Positions 44,154 to 54,568 are shown, counted from the first letter of the stretch. The stretch: 64,000 bases of DNA from Ureibacillus sp. FSL W7-1570 (GCF_038593265.1 NZ_CP151979.1:1688001-1752000); one strand, 5' to 3'. Notes: generated by a model not told the origin, from the sequence alone. Numbers and translations: made by a program.

Positions 44154-44196
44154 AAAACCGACAAAACAGGGCAAGCTGTTTTTGTCGGTTTTTTTT
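44154..44196 (+). terminator. terminator of the 42-aa peptide gene
   Basis: AAAACCGACAAAACAG pairs with CTGTTTTTGTCGGTTTT and is followed by more T residues. Confidence 0.9.
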
Positions 44197-44292
44197 ATGT
44201 TTTTTCCCTATATTTATTAATATTCTAATAATTCTGTTGTCTTGGCCCTTTATATTGCTATAATCGGACTTACATAAGAAAGGGGATCTGGA

Positions 44293-44874
44293 ATGGCATC
44301 TTTGAATGAAATTTTGCATTATAACAAAGAGTTTGTTGAAAATAAATTATATGAACCTTATATCACTGATAAATTTCCAAATAAAAAAATCGTGATCCTT
44401 ACATGCATGGATACACGTTTAATTGAATTATTGCCAAAGGCCATGAATTTGCGAAATGGCGACGCCAAAATCATAAAAAGCGGCGGTGCCATGGTTGCCC
44501 ATCCTTTTGGGGGAATCATGAGAAGCATTTTGGTGGCGGTTTATGAACTGCAAGCGGATGAAGTATATGTAATCGGCCACCATGATTGCGGCATGAGCAA
44601 AGTCGACCCTCATCGCATGATTGGGCATATGCTTGAAAAAGGGGTAAGTCAGGAAATCATCAAATCGATCAAGTATTCAGGAATCGATTTGGTTGAATGG
44701 TTACGGGGATTTGGTGATGTTGAAAAGAATGTGTTGAACAGCGTGGACATCATCCGTAACCATCCGCTTTTCCCAAAAAATACGCCGGTACATGGATTGG
44801 TCATCCATCCTGAAACAGGAAAATTGGATTTATTGACTAATGGTCATGAATATTTGGAACAACAACATGCATAA
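44293..44874 (+). CDS. beta-carbonic anhydrase
   Basis: Zinc enzyme interconverting CO2 and bicarbonate, 193 aa, of the same compact type as B. subtilis YtiB. The zinc ligands are C38 (in LTCMDTR, with the D40-R42 dyad), H96 and C99 (in GHHDCG). KSGGAMVAHPFGGIMRSI is the conserved active-site wall. AAGGGGAT precedes the ATG. It is monocistronic with its own terminator. Confidence 0.9.
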   Translation: MASLNEILHYNKEFVENKLYEPYITDKFPNKKIVILTCMDTRLIELLPKAMNLRNGDAKIIKSGGAMVAHPFGGIMRSILVAVYELQADEVYVIGHHDCGMSKVDPHRMIGHMLEKGVSQEIIKSIKYSGIDLVEWLRGFGDVEKNVLNSVDIIRNHPLFPKNTPVHGLVIHPETGKLDLLTNGHEYLEQQHA

Positions 44875-44888
44875 TCACTGAATGTCAA

Positions 44889-44916
44889 ATCCATCCGCTT
44901 GAGCGGATGGATTTTT
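44889..44916 (+). terminator. terminator of the carbonic anhydrase gene
   Basis: ATCCATCCGC and GCGGATGGAT pair across TTGA, followed by TTTTTAT. Confidence 0.85.
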
Positions 44917-44966
44917 ATATTCCTTCCAACCGGGACCGTTGGGAGGCAATGTGCCAGGTACGGGAG

Positions 44967-45527
44967 TTATTTTCCTTTTTGGAAAAAATCATCCTGCAAA
45001 AGCGCATAAATATAATGGTCTTCCCAAGATCCATTAATATACAGCAATTCTCTCAATAACCCTTCCTTTTTAAAATGGGCTTTCTCCAAAACTTTCACAG
45101 AAGCGATATTTTTGGGTGATACATATGCTTCGATTCGATGCAAATTCAATACATTGAATCCAAATTGTACGACTTCCCTTACAGCCTCCGTCGCAATTCC
45201 CTGCCTAGTAAACTGCTCATCGATGGAATATCCGATAAAAGCGCTGTTATAAGGCAATCTCTTGATGGCATACAAAGAGATGTGGCCAATCAATTGTTCT
45301 TCATTCTTTGTAAAAATCCCAAAGGAAAATTCGCGATTCGAACGTTGAAGATGCAACCCTTCCAGAATTTTTCGATATTGCGCTTCTTCCGTGTAAAAAT
45401 CCGCATCATGCAATGGCTCATAAGTCGCCCAAAAATATTTGTTTCTTTGCATCAGTTTTGCCAAGTTTTTTGCATCCGTTTCCACAAAGGTGCGTAAATG
45501 CAGCCTGTCACTTTCGATTCGAATCAC
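44967..45527 (-). CDS. GNAT acetyltransferase, RimJ/RimL-like
   Basis: Acetyl-CoA-dependent N-acetyltransferase, 186 aa. It begins IRIESDRLHLRTFVETDAK, has the beta-strand block FGIFTKNEEQLIGHISLY and the acetyl-CoA loop RQGIATEAVREVVQFGF, and ends with SVKVLEKAHFKKEGLLRE, the RimJ-type signature. Relatives acetylate ribosomal-protein N-termini, but many have other targets. The frame extends to 45572, but GTG at 45527 has AAGGGTG five bases upstream and starts at the family N-terminus. Confidence 0.83.
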   Translation of the reverse strand: MIRIESDRLHLRTFVETDAKNLAKLMQRNKYFWATYEPLHDADFYTEEAQYRKILEGLHLQRSNREFSFGIFTKNEEQLIGHISLYAIKRLPYNSAFIGYSIDEQFTRQGIATEAVREVVQFGFNVLNLHRIEAYVSPKNIASVKVLEKAHFKKEGLLRELLYINGSWEDHYIYALLQDDFFQKGK

Positions 45528-45707
45528 ATGATCACCCTTCTTATGAAAAACTTTAAGTAATTTCCTCATCATTGATATACCTATGCCTTTCTTTCATCAT
45601 TTCCTGTTGCATCAATAAAGCGGTTAAGAGTGTGGATAAGCAAACCTTAAACAAATTTTTGGGTATGCGTCGTTATTTGAAGCAGCAACTTGTGGTTCAA
45701 TGACGAT

Positions 45708-46463
45708 TCATTTCTTCCGTTTGATAGAGGATTTAATTTTTATGCCGCGGCGAAGAACTTCTTTTTCTACATGTTTGATGGTCTCTTCCAGCACTTTTAT
45801 GCGGGCGTACAGCTTATTATTTCCGGGAATCAGCACCCATGGGGCATTCTCTGTATCCGTTTTTGCGAACATTTCATTCGCCGCTTCGACATATTCATCA
45901 AATTTTTTGCGATTTCTCCAATCTTCCTCAGTCAGCTTCCACATTTTAAACGGATTCGTTTCCCTTTCTTTAAAGCGGACCAATTGTTCATCTTTGTCAA
46001 TATGAATCCAAAACTTGATGATGATATAGTCATCATCCGTCAACAATCTTTCAAACTCATTGATTTCTTTATACGCTCTGGACCATTCTTGTTTTTTGGC
46101 AAACCCTTCAATTCTTTCCACCAACACCCGTCCGTACCATGAGCGGTCGAAAATGGCAATTTGACCGTACTGTGGGAGTTTTCTCCAAAACCGATGCAAA
46201 TAATGGTATCTTTTTTCATGGAGCTGCGGAGCCGAGATGGGATGGACTACGAAACCTCTTGGGTCAAGCGGACGGGTCAATCTCTTGATTGCCCCACCTT
46301 TGCCTGCCGCATCCATGCCTTCAAAGACGATAATGAGACCGATTTTGTTTTGATAAAGAAACTGTTGAATATTGAGCATCTCAAATTGCAATTTTTTTAA
46401 TCTTTTCTTGTACTCTTGTTTCTCAAGTTTCAATGTCAAGTCCAAATCTTCAAGTTTTTTCAT
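45708..46463 (-). CDS. polyphosphate kinase 2 family protein
   Basis: Uses polyphosphate to phosphorylate nucleotides (or the reverse), 251 aa, single PPK2 domain. Walker A is GMDAAGKGG at 49-57, Walker B lies in IAIFDRSWYGRVLVERIE, and the lid has KFWIHIDKDEQLVRFKERETNPFKMWK. Class (AMP, ADP or both as acceptor) cannot be fixed by eye. AGCGGAGA precedes the ATG. It is a single gene with no clear terminator seen. Confidence 0.9.
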   Translation of the reverse strand: MKKLEDLDLTLKLEKQEYKKRLKKLQFEMLNIQQFLYQNKIGLIIVFEGMDAAGKGGAIKRLTRPLDPRGFVVHPISAPQLHEKRYHYLHRFWRKLPQYGQIAIFDRSWYGRVLVERIEGFAKKQEWSRAYKEINEFERLLTDDDYIIIKFWIHIDKDEQLVRFKERETNPFKMWKLTEEDWRNRKKFDEYVEAANEMFAKTDTENAPWVLIPGNNKLYARIKVLEETIKHVEKEVLRRGIKIKSSIKRKK

Positions 46464-46572
46464 GAATCTCCGCTTCTTTCAAATGAAAATTTAACAAATA
46501 AAGGAATCATTTTAGTAAAAGTTGTTCAATCATTTTTTAATGTATATAATTTTATGGAAAGGAGTGCGAAAC

Positions 46573-47301
46573 ATGGGTCGAATGATTGTTATATTTTGCA
46601 GCCTTATTGCAGCTGCCGTTTTTACTTTATATTCCTTTTGGCTGCCAATAAAAGGCAAATCCACAATTGAAATGATCAACCGCTTACCACTGCTAATTTC
46701 GCCGTCATCATATGTATATATATTTTGGTTTTTCCTTTTTATTGTTTTATTTATTTGGGCTATCAATTATTCCAAAAATCGCAAATCCGAGACCTTTATT
46801 TCAACTGTTCAGACCGTTCTTTTTCTTTTGGTCATGTTGTTTCAAATCATTTCCATTCACTTATGGAATAATGAAAAATTGCTCTATTCCTCCATATCCA
46901 TAGCATTGCAACTTTTGTTCTTATTTGCATTATATCTTACATATCCAATGAAGGGAGATTTTTTGAAAAAGAGAACTCCCATCGCTATTTATTTCGGCTG
47001 GATAACTTTTATTTTTATCATTAATGTCTGCTCCTTGCTTTTATATCATGAATGGCAGGGTTTTGGTCTGAGCAATGCTTTATGGGTGGTCATCATTTTA
47101 ACCCTCGCCACTTTGGTGGCATTGCATTTGCGCTATCATCATTATGATATCGCCTATCCGCTCGTATTTGTCTGGTGCTTTATCGGCATCGCCATCGCGA
47201 ACGGATTCGACGAACTTTTAGTGACCACTTCTTCCCTCTTTTTAAGCGGCGTATTAATTGTCGGTATATTATTTATGAAAAAAAATCCTGCACGTCAATG
47301 A
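46573..47301 (+). CDS. polytopic membrane protein of unknown function
   Basis: A 242-aa protein with about eight predicted membrane helices, a KGKST loop after the first and several aromatic-rich helices (VYIFWFFLFIVLFIWAI). I do not recognise the family; TspO-like proteins are shorter and lack this pattern. The ATG at 46573 follows AAAGGAGTG by seven bases; the longer frame from 46522 lacks such a site. It ends in a hairpin shared with the convergent map gene. Confidence 0.7.
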   Translation: MGRMIVIFCSLIAAAVFTLYSFWLPIKGKSTIEMINRLPLLISPSSYVYIFWFFLFIVLFIWAINYSKNRKSETFISTVQTVLFLLVMLFQIISIHLWNNEKLLYSSISIALQLLFLFALYLTYPMKGDFLKKRTPIAIYFGWITFIFIINVCSLLLYHEWQGFGLSNALWVVIILTLATLVALHLRYHHYDIAYPLVFVWCFIGIAIANGFDELLVTTSSLFLSGVLIVGILFMKKNPARQ

Positions 47302-47315
47302 ACGTACAGGATTTT
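47282..47315 (-). terminator. terminator of map
   Basis: AAAATCCTG and CAGGATTTT with ACGT/ACGT inside form the stem, followed on the minus strand by more T residues. The stop codon of the plus-strand membrane protein lies inside the hairpin. Confidence 0.75.
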
Positions 47316-47336
47316 CTGTTTTACAGGCATTTAGCG

Positions 47337-48161
<825 letters not shown>

Positions 48162-48321
48162 TCATGTTTATTTTATCCGATATGGGTTCATTAATATATT
48201 GACAGTGACTTTAGGTATATGTTGGAAAAGCATGATTTATCGGTGCCAAAGATATGATTCCAAGTTATAATCGTGCATTATTTCTTACAAACAAAGAAAA
48301 ATTTGATTAGGAGTTTTGGCA

Positions 48322-49317
48322 TTGAGAATCAAAGAATGGGACTTACTGAGGGTTGTTGCATGTTTATCCGTATTGCTCCTGCATTCGACTACATTTTATA
48401 ACATGGAACAAGGACTGACTGAGAATTCTGTAATGATCCATTATGTTCGGATCCTATTATGTTATGCTACTCCGACATTTATCATGCTTTCTGTCATCAT
48501 CCTTTCCGCAAAATATAAAGACCAGTTGCCAGGCTCCTTTTGGCCGAGCCGGATTCAATTCATTTTGCTGCCTTTTGTTTTTTGGGCTTTCATCGATGCC
48601 GTTGTGATTGAATTACAGTATCGGCATGGCCTTCTTTGGCGATCCTTTTGGAACAATGTGATTTATGGAGAATTTGTCGGCTGGTTTGTATTGGTCATTT
48701 TTCAGTTATATTTGCTGTTTTGGATGATGGTCAAATGGAAATGGCCATCCTTTGTCGTGTTGCCAATATGCATCATCATTTATTTTTTGCAGCATCGGCT
48801 TTTTGGGACGCCCTATCCTTTCTTCCAGGAAAACCACATGTATGAAAAACTTTATGGAACGGGTTGGTACATATATTTTGCAATGGCATATTTCATTGGT
48901 TCAAATTACGAAAAAATTCAACCGTTGTTAATAAAATATCGTATATTCACTTTACTATTTACGGCTCTATCCGCGCTATATATTTGGTATGGTTATAAGT
49001 TTGGAATGGTGGAAATCCATTCCCGCAGAATGGATTTGGTTCCGTTTGTCGTCGGAATGACAAATGCGGTTTTGGCTTATGGACAACTCATTCCATCTTA
49101 TAGAATCATTCGCATCATAAGCAAATATGCATTCATGATTTATCTGATCCATTGGAATGTTCTCTCATTGACGGCCAAGTATTTCGTGGGATTTCTACCC
49201 AATGGCTATTTGGCCGTTTTGGGAATGATCATTTTTGCGGTTCTTGTATCGATTATTGTTTCCAAAACCATCTCCTATCTCCCATTTGGAAAATGGATTG
49301 TAGGGAAAATTCGATAA
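48322..49317 (+). CDS. acyltransferase 3 family membrane protein
   Basis: Integral membrane O-acyltransferase, 331 aa with about ten helices. It begins RIKEWDLLRVVACLSVLLLHS, with the active-site histidine of the family in LLLHS, and includes PTFIMLSVIILSAKY and IYLIHWNV near the end. Relatives acetylate cell-wall or exported glycans; the target here is unknown. The frame opens at TTG 48316, two bases after TAGGAG; the TTG at 48322, eight bases after it, is the better start. Confidence 0.8.
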   Translation: MRIKEWDLLRVVACLSVLLLHSTTFYNMEQGLTENSVMIHYVRILLCYATPTFIMLSVIILSAKYKDQLPGSFWPSRIQFILLPFVFWAFIDAVVIELQYRHGLLWRSFWNNVIYGEFVGWFVLVIFQLYLLFWMMVKWKWPSFVVLPICIIIYFLQHRLFGTPYPFFQENHMYEKLYGTGWYIYFAMAYFIGSNYEKIQPLLIKYRIFTLLFTALSALYIWYGYKFGMVEIHSRRMDLVPFVVGMTNAVLAYGQLIPSYRIIRIISKYAFMIYLIHWNVLSLTAKYFVGFLPNGYLAVLGMIIFAVLVSIIVSKTISYLPFGKWIVGKIR

Positions 49318-49335
49318 ACGGACGGCAAAGAAAAA

Positions 49336-49376
49336 CGGATTGGGAACCTTCCGGTGTTCTCAATCCGCTTTTTTTT
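49336..49376 (+). terminator. terminator of the acyltransferase gene
   Basis: CGGATTGGGAAC pairs with GTTCTCAATCCG, followed by TTTTTTTTATTG. Confidence 0.85.
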
Positions 49377-49412
49377 ATTGTTCAGAACGCTTTTCAAATC
49401 GGCATGTAACCG

Positions 49413-49976
49413 TTATTCATTTTCTTTTTTTATGAGTCTTGGGCTTGCTGTAAAAATGAATGCCGCCACAATAGCCGTTATGATGATGGCAGGAAGCATA
49501 TAGGAACCGTTATATACGATGGAATAAATCCAGGCATTTTGATCGCCTGCGTATTCTTTGAAGAAAATCGCTCCGGCAATTGTATGGCAAATAAAGCGCA
49601 ACAATCCTCCGACAACCGTACCGATCACAACATATAATGCAATTTTCTTTTTGTTATTTTGCAATACGCCGGCCAACACCGGTTTCCGAACAATTGCGGC
49701 AAATCCCACAAACGTGAAAGCAAAGATATAATCCAGGATTGCTTGCGCCCAATGGACGATAAACGGATTAATCGTCATGTTCAACAGCCCTATCAGCAAA
49801 CCCGTAACAAGCCCTGCAGATAGTCCCCAACGAATCGCAATCAAAATAATTGGCAGCATCACTAAACTGATGGATCCGCCCTGGGCCCAAATCGAAAATT
49901 TTAATTGGTCCAACACATAACCGATAGCTGCAAAAATGGCAATTTCAATCATCCATAACAGTTTTTGATTTCTCAT
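49413..49976 (-). CDS. thiT: thiamine transporter S component (ECF type)
   Basis: Substrate-binding membrane subunit of an energy-coupling-factor thiamine importer, 187 aa with six helices. GGSISLVMLPIILIAIRWG and GLLRFICHTIAGAIFF with NGSYMLPAIIIT match the thiamine-binding residues of ThiT (YuaJ). The ECF ATPases and EcfT are encoded elsewhere. AAAGGAG precedes the ATG. The TPP riboswitch directly upstream confirms the substrate. Confidence 0.93.
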   Translation of the reverse strand: MRNQKLLWMIEIAIFAAIGYVLDQLKFSIWAQGGSISLVMLPIILIAIRWGLSAGLVTGLLIGLLNMTINPFIVHWAQAILDYIFAFTFVGFAAIVRKPVLAGVLQNNKKKIALYVVIGTVVGGLLRFICHTIAGAIFFKEYAGDQNAWIYSIVYNGSYMLPAIIITAIVAAFIFTASPRLIKKENE

Positions 49977-50034
49977 TCCGCATACTCCTTTCTCTTCGTT
50001 ATTAAAACGCGAGAGAAGGATAGAAAAGAAAAAA

Positions 50035-50057
50035 GCGTCCGGACAGATCCGAGACGC
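50035..50057 (-). terminator. terminator of the TPP riboswitch leader
   Basis: GCGTCTCGG and CCGGACGC form the stem, followed on the minus strand by TTTTTTCTTTT. It lies between the aptamer and thiT and is the expression platform. Confidence 0.8.
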
Positions 50058-50075
50058 ATTTGTTTCGGTTTCTAT

Positions 50076-50166
50076 CCCACATCCCTACGCAAGTACTAAC
50101 TTACAGGTTCGAAGGGTTAGTGCATACGGCACACTCTCAGCTGACTTCATCAGCACCCCTTGTGGT
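50076..50166 (-). promoter_or_regulatory. TPP riboswitch (THI element)
   Basis: On the minus strand: AAGGGGTGCTG, then CAGCTGAGAG, ACCCTTCGAACCTG, AGTTAGTACTTGCGTAGGGA and GTGGG, the standard order of conserved blocks. TPP binding should end transcription before thiT. Confidence 0.95.
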
Positions 50167-50234
50167 ACACCTAAAATATTCTGTTGGGAACAATGTCATT
50201 TTATCAAATTCTATAAATATTTCAACTTCATGGT

Positions 50235-53200
50235 TTATTTTAATAGAATGGTTGTTTTGCTGTATCCTTCTTTTTGTTTTTCCACCTGCAACACAGCTGG
50301 CATTGCCGATTTTAATTCCTCCACATGGGAAATGACTCCGATCATCCGGCCGGATTTTTGAAGTTCAATGAGCGTGTCGATTGCTTTCATTAAGGATTCT
50401 TCATCAAGGGAGCCGAATCCTTCATCAATGAACATTGTTTCAATATTGACATTTCCTTGATAGCTTTGGATCACATCCGCCATACCCAATGCCAGGCTTA
50501 AAGATGCATTGAATTTTTCCCCTCCGGATAATGTTTTTACATCCCTCGCTTGTCCTGTATACGTGTCATAGACATCCAACCCTAAACCGCTCGCTCTTCC
50601 GTATGATTCAACCCTGTCGGAAACTTGCAAATAATATTGGCCGTTTGATAAGTTTTTCAGGCGCAGGTTGCTTGCTTCGGTAATGAGCTCCAAATAGCCC
50701 ATTTGCACATAGCGTTCAAAGGATATTTTTTTGCTGTTTTGGCCGCGGAGCAAATTGTAAAGCTCGATGATTTGATTGGATTTTTCCTCCATCCGGAAAA
50801 TATCGTTTGCGATTCCTTCGAGCTTTTCCGCAAAGTCAATGCAATGCTTTTCGCAAGCTTTGGAATGATTTAAAGCATCCAGGGCTTTTTCATAATTGGA
50901 CTGAAGCTCTCCCAACTCGTTTTCCGCTTCGGTCAAGTCCATCTTTTCTTTGCCTTTCAGCTTTTCTTCCCCTTCCCTCACTTGCATTTCCAATGAATGA
51001 AGCTCTTTCGAATAATCGTCATATTGCTTTTGCAATGATTCCATTTTTTGCGGCGAAAGCCGGGCCTGCAAAAATTCTTCCGTTGAAGCAAAGTTCGCTT
51101 CCTTAAGGGCGGAAAGAAACTCTTCTTTCACCCTTTGAACTTTTCTTTGTATATGTCCGACTTGTTCCATTGTTTGTTTAAATGCCTCTTCCACCGCCGC
51201 GGTTTGTTTACCCGCTTCCTGGTATGCCATTTGCGCCCGCTCCCAGGATTCTTTTAACTGCCCTTTTAGACGGCTGGCTTCTTGCAATGCAGCTTTCAAT
51301 TGTGAAAGATCCTCCAATTCTTCAGGAATGGATTTTTTTTGCTGCTCAAGTATTGTTTTTTCCTTCGTATATTTTTCATGTACTTCATTGTATCTTTGCG
51401 CACTTTCCTTTTGAAGCTTCCCAACCTGTTCTTTTTCTTCCTGCAGCCTTTTTAGCCGTTTTCTGCCGGAGGAGAGTACTTCTTTTTGTTTTTCCACTTC
51501 TTTTACCTTGTTATGAATGGTCTGCAATTGATTGATAAAATGCGATTCTTCAACCATCGGCGCATTCAAGGCAATGAAAGTTTCTTCGATTTCACTCAAT
51601 TGTTGGCGCTTTGATTCCAATTGACCTTGTACAGCAAATTTATGTTGCTGCGCTTTTTCCAAAGCCGCTCTCAGTTTTTTCAATTCATCCTGCTCTACAA
51701 TTTCCGTCGTCTCTTTATGTTGGATGTGATGCTCCGTGCTGCCGCAAACCGGGCAAGGCATGCCAGGCTTAAGGCTTGCAGCAAGAATCGCCGCTTGGTT
51801 ATTCAACCATTTTTCTTCTTCCTTCGCATATAGTTCATGAATTCTCCCATATGCTTCATTGGCCTTTTTGTATTCATCTTCCAACTTTTGAATATGTGAC
51901 TTTGTTTCGTGATATTTGGAGAAAGCATCTGCAATTTCTTTTAATCGGCGTTCCTCTTCCAACAGCTCATTATAGGATTCTGTGGCTTCTTCAAGCTTTT
52001 CGATTTTTTGACTCAGCTCTGAAACAGCCTCCGCCTTCTCTGCCAATTGTTGCTCTAAAAGTTGGATGTGGGATTGCAATTGATTTTTTTCATTCCATAA
52101 ATTTTCAACGAGTACGCTTTGTTCATTCATTTGTTCATAAATCGGAACAAGGTTTTCCAATTCTTTTACCCGTTCATTGGCCCGTTCCCGTTCCTTTTCT
52201 TTTGCCGCTTCTTGTTCATAGCGTTCTTTTGCGTCCATCAAATTTTGATTGGCATCTTCTAATTGTTTTTCCACATCCGAACGCTTTTTCTCCAGATCCG
52301 TTTTTTCTTTCTCCAGTTCCAACAGTTGGGAATAGATTGGTGAAATTCTGTTTGCCCGATTGGCAGCATCAATCGTTCCTTTTACTTGTTCATAATAGGC
52401 TCTTTGTGATTGCAGACGGAGCAGCTGCCCTTTCTTCATTTCAAAGATTTCAATCTCATCATTTAATTTTTTGTTTGCCACATAGACTTCGTATTTCTCT
52501 TTGTGCTTGTTGAAAGCTTCCCGATAGAGCCGTTCATCTTCTTTGATTTTTTCCTGATAATATTGCTGCTCTTCCGCAAGTCCATCCAGTATTTGATAAA
52601 TGTTGGAATGTTGGCTCAATGCCGTAAACAGGGCCGAGTCCCTTTTTGGCAATGCTCCTTCAATTTGATTGATATAGCTGTTTTTCAAGGCGTTCGCTTC
52701 ATTCAATTGTTGATCCATTTCCCGCTTCTTCGCTTCCAATTTATCGGCCATTTTGATGAAACGTTCGGTTCTGAAAATTTTTCTTAAAATCTCTTCTTTC
52801 TCATCGGATTTTGAAGTTAATAACTTTCGAAACTCCCCTTGGGGAAGCATCACGATTTGGCAAAATTGCTCGTAAGTCAGCCCGATGATTTCTTCAAGCT
52901 TTTGATTGATATCCGTCACCCGCTGGCGCTCCACTGCCGGAATTTCTTCGTTATTGGGCAATATTTCAAACAGCTCGTATTTTTCCCCCGTTGCCGTTTT
53001 TCTTCCCTTTTTCAAGTGGGGCAACCTGCGCAATACACGGTATTTTTTGCCGCGAATTTCAAAGATGAATTCGACGGAGGTATGGACGTCATCATCCGCA
53101 AAATCGCTTCTCAGCATTTTCGGTTCTTTCCGGTCCTGCCCGCTGGCATAACCGTACAGCGCAAAACAGATGGCATCGAAAATCGTCGTTTTTCCCGCTC

Positions 53201-53312
53201 CCGTTTGGCCTGAAATGACAAAAAGTTTTCTCTCTTGCAATTTCGTAAAATCGATCACTTCTTCATCCTTGTAAGGACCAAAAGCTGTCATTTTCAATCG
53301 AATCGGCTTCAT
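50235..53312 (-). CDS. sbcC: DNA double-strand break repair nuclease subunit SbcC
   Basis: SMC/Rad50-like ATPase of the SbcCD nuclease that cleaves hairpins and protein-blocked DNA ends, 1025 aa. The N-terminal ATPase half has SGQTGAGKTTIFDAICFALYG near 34-54; long coiled coils flank the zinc hook CPVC (in PGMPCPVCGS) near the middle; the C-terminal half has KTLSGGEKFNASLSLALGMA and the Walker B MFIDEGFGSLDEE. The ATG overlaps the sbcD stop by 4 bases. The downstream interval to the TPP riboswitch is under 70 bases and shows no terminator. Confidence 0.95.
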   Translation of the reverse strand: MKPIRLKMTAFGPYKDEEVIDFTKLQERKLFVISGQTGAGKTTIFDAICFALYGYASGQDRKEPKMLRSDFADDDVHTSVEFIFEIRGKKYRVLRRLPHLKKGRKTATGEKYELFEILPNNEEIPAVERQRVTDINQKLEEIIGLTYEQFCQIVMLPQGEFRKLLTSKSDEKEEILRKIFRTERFIKMADKLEAKKREMDQQLNEANALKNSYINQIEGALPKRDSALFTALSQHSNIYQILDGLAEEQQYYQEKIKEDERLYREAFNKHKEKYEVYVANKKLNDEIEIFEMKKGQLLRLQSQRAYYEQVKGTIDAANRANRISPIYSQLLELEKEKTDLEKKRSDVEKQLEDANQNLMDAKERYEQEAAKEKERERANERVKELENLVPIYEQMNEQSVLVENLWNEKNQLQSHIQLLEQQLAEKAEAVSELSQKIEKLEEATESYNELLEEERRLKEIADAFSKYHETKSHIQKLEDEYKKANEAYGRIHELYAKEEEKWLNNQAAILAASLKPGMPCPVCGSTEHHIQHKETTEIVEQDELKKLRAALEKAQQHKFAVQGQLESKRQQLSEIEETFIALNAPMVEESHFINQLQTIHNKVKEVEKQKEVLSSGRKRLKRLQEEKEQVGKLQKESAQRYNEVHEKYTKEKTILEQQKKSIPEELEDLSQLKAALQEASRLKGQLKESWERAQMAYQEAGKQTAAVEEAFKQTMEQVGHIQRKVQRVKEEFLSALKEANFASTEEFLQARLSPQKMESLQKQYDDYSKELHSLEMQVREGEEKLKGKEKMDLTEAENELGELQSNYEKALDALNHSKACEKHCIDFAEKLEGIANDIFRMEEKSNQIIELYNLLRGQNSKKISFERYVQMGYLELITEASNLRLKNLSNGQYYLQVSDRVESYGRASGLGLDVYDTYTGQARDVKTLSGGEKFNASLSLALGMADVIQSYQGNVNIETMFIDEGFGSLDEESLMKAIDTLIELQKSGRMIGVISHVEELKSAMPAVLQVEKQKEGYSKTTILLK

Positions 53313-54484
53313 TTTGCCACCACCGCCTCTTTTGTTTCCCTTTCATCCAGCAACAATTCTTCCAGCACTTCCCGATACAATTGAAGGGCTTCTTCCGTCG
53401 GCTCAGTGCCCATCATTTCTTTATGGAACGCTTTAAATAGAGTTATGTCATCCAGCTGTTCCCGCCGCACTTTTATATTTTCTTCCGCATTTTCCGTTCT
53501 TTGGATCGTTTTCCGTTCCACATGCATGGCGTTTGGATATACGGTGCGGATTTGTTCCATCGCCCCCACGACAGGAGTCAAGTCTGTAAGCCTTACAAAC
53601 ACATAATCCTCACAATAGTCATGCTTTAATATTTCATGGATGGAACCTTCAATGATGCGTAAATCCCGTCTTGGTGCGAAGTTTCGTTTTTCAACGGAAA
53701 CTTGCCCTTTTTCGTCCAATTGGACAATCAAGAAGCCCTTTTGATGATTCGCTTCGGATGCCGAATATTTTAATGGCGAGCCAGGATATCTTATCGTTTC
53801 ATTGAGCACAAAATGCGCCTTATGCAAATGGCCGAGGGCAGTGTAATGGAACGGCTCGAAATAATGGGCGTTCACGCATTCCGAACCTCCGATGGCTAAT
53901 GGCCGTTCGGAATCGCTAGTATTTTCCCCTTTCTCTCCGGAAGGGGTGACAAAGGCATGTCCAACGAATACATGCCGCTTCGTTTGATCCATGTTCTCTT
54001 CGATTTTTCCAATGATCGTTTTCATGGCATCATCATATGTATGAATGGATTCGCATTGAAACACATTTTTCACAGTGGAAGGTTCTGCAAAAGGAACCAA
54101 ATGGAAATGCACTTCCCCATATTCATCCTGTAAGACAATCGGTTCCAGTTTGTCATCGAGCTCACCGACAATGTACAATCCACATTCTTTCATCAAGCTG
54201 CTGCCAAATTCAAGTCGGGTTGGGCTGTCATGGTTTCCTGCAATGCTCAGTACCGGCACTTTCCGTTTCAAAACGATTTCCTCAAACATTTCATTCAGCA
54301 AATCCACCGCTTCCACCGGAGGAAGGGCCCGATCGTACAAGTCCCCTGCAATGACCACAACGTCCGGCTTTTCTTCATCGATGGCCTGCAGGAACTGGTT
54401 GAGTACATACCGCTGATCCTCAGTCATGTAAACCCCTTGCACAAGCTTTCCCAAATGCCAATCTGCCGTATGGAAAATTTTCAA
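53309..54484 (-). CDS. sbcD: SbcD nuclease subunit
   Basis: Mn-dependent Mre11-type phosphoesterase, 391 aa from the chosen start. The motifs are in order: HTADWHLGK (D and H ligands), AGDLYDR, AGNHDSPTRL, FVGHAFV and ALGHLHKAH. Two TTG codons are possible; the one at 54484 gives the usual N-terminus (KIFHTADWH) with GGAGGT nine bases upstream, while 54490 adds two residues and is closer to the site. A LexA-like box lies about 70 bases upstream. It forms an operon with sbcC. Confidence 0.93.
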   Translation of the reverse strand: MKIFHTADWHLGKLVQGVYMTEDQRYVLNQFLQAIDEEKPDVVVIAGDLYDRALPPVEAVDLLNEMFEEIVLKRKVPVLSIAGNHDSPTRLEFGSSLMKECGLYIVGELDDKLEPIVLQDEYGEVHFHLVPFAEPSTVKNVFQCESIHTYDDAMKTIIGKIEENMDQTKRHVFVGHAFVTPSGEKGENTSDSERPLAIGGSECVNAHYFEPFHYTALGHLHKAHFVLNETIRYPGSPLKYSASEANHQKGFLIVQLDEKGQVSVEKRNFAPRRDLRIIEGSIHEILKHDYCEDYVFVRLTDLTPVVGAMEQIRTVYPNAMHVERKTIQRTENAEENIKVRREQLDDITLFKAFHKEMMGTEPTEEALQLYREVLEELLLDERETKEAVVAK

Positions 54485-54556
54485 AATCAATCGACCTCCA
54501 CTTCTTGCTATGCTTCTATTGTAGCACGGGAAAAAAAGTGTGACTACACCATAACA

Positions 54557-54568
54557 GAATGTATGTTC
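54557..54568. promoter_or_regulatory. candidate LexA (DinR) box upstream of sbcDC
   Basis: GAATGTATGTTC, with flanks A and C, agrees with the Bacillus consensus CGAACRNRYGTTYC at 11 of 13 defined positions. It stands about 70 bases upstream of sbcD. A TACAAT (minus strand) between it and the gene may be the -10. Confidence 0.4.

Noticed and set aside
51776-52513. 245-aa plus-strand frame opposite sbcC
   Set aside because: Antisense shadow of a long coiled-coil gene with strong codon bias; no start site and no family.
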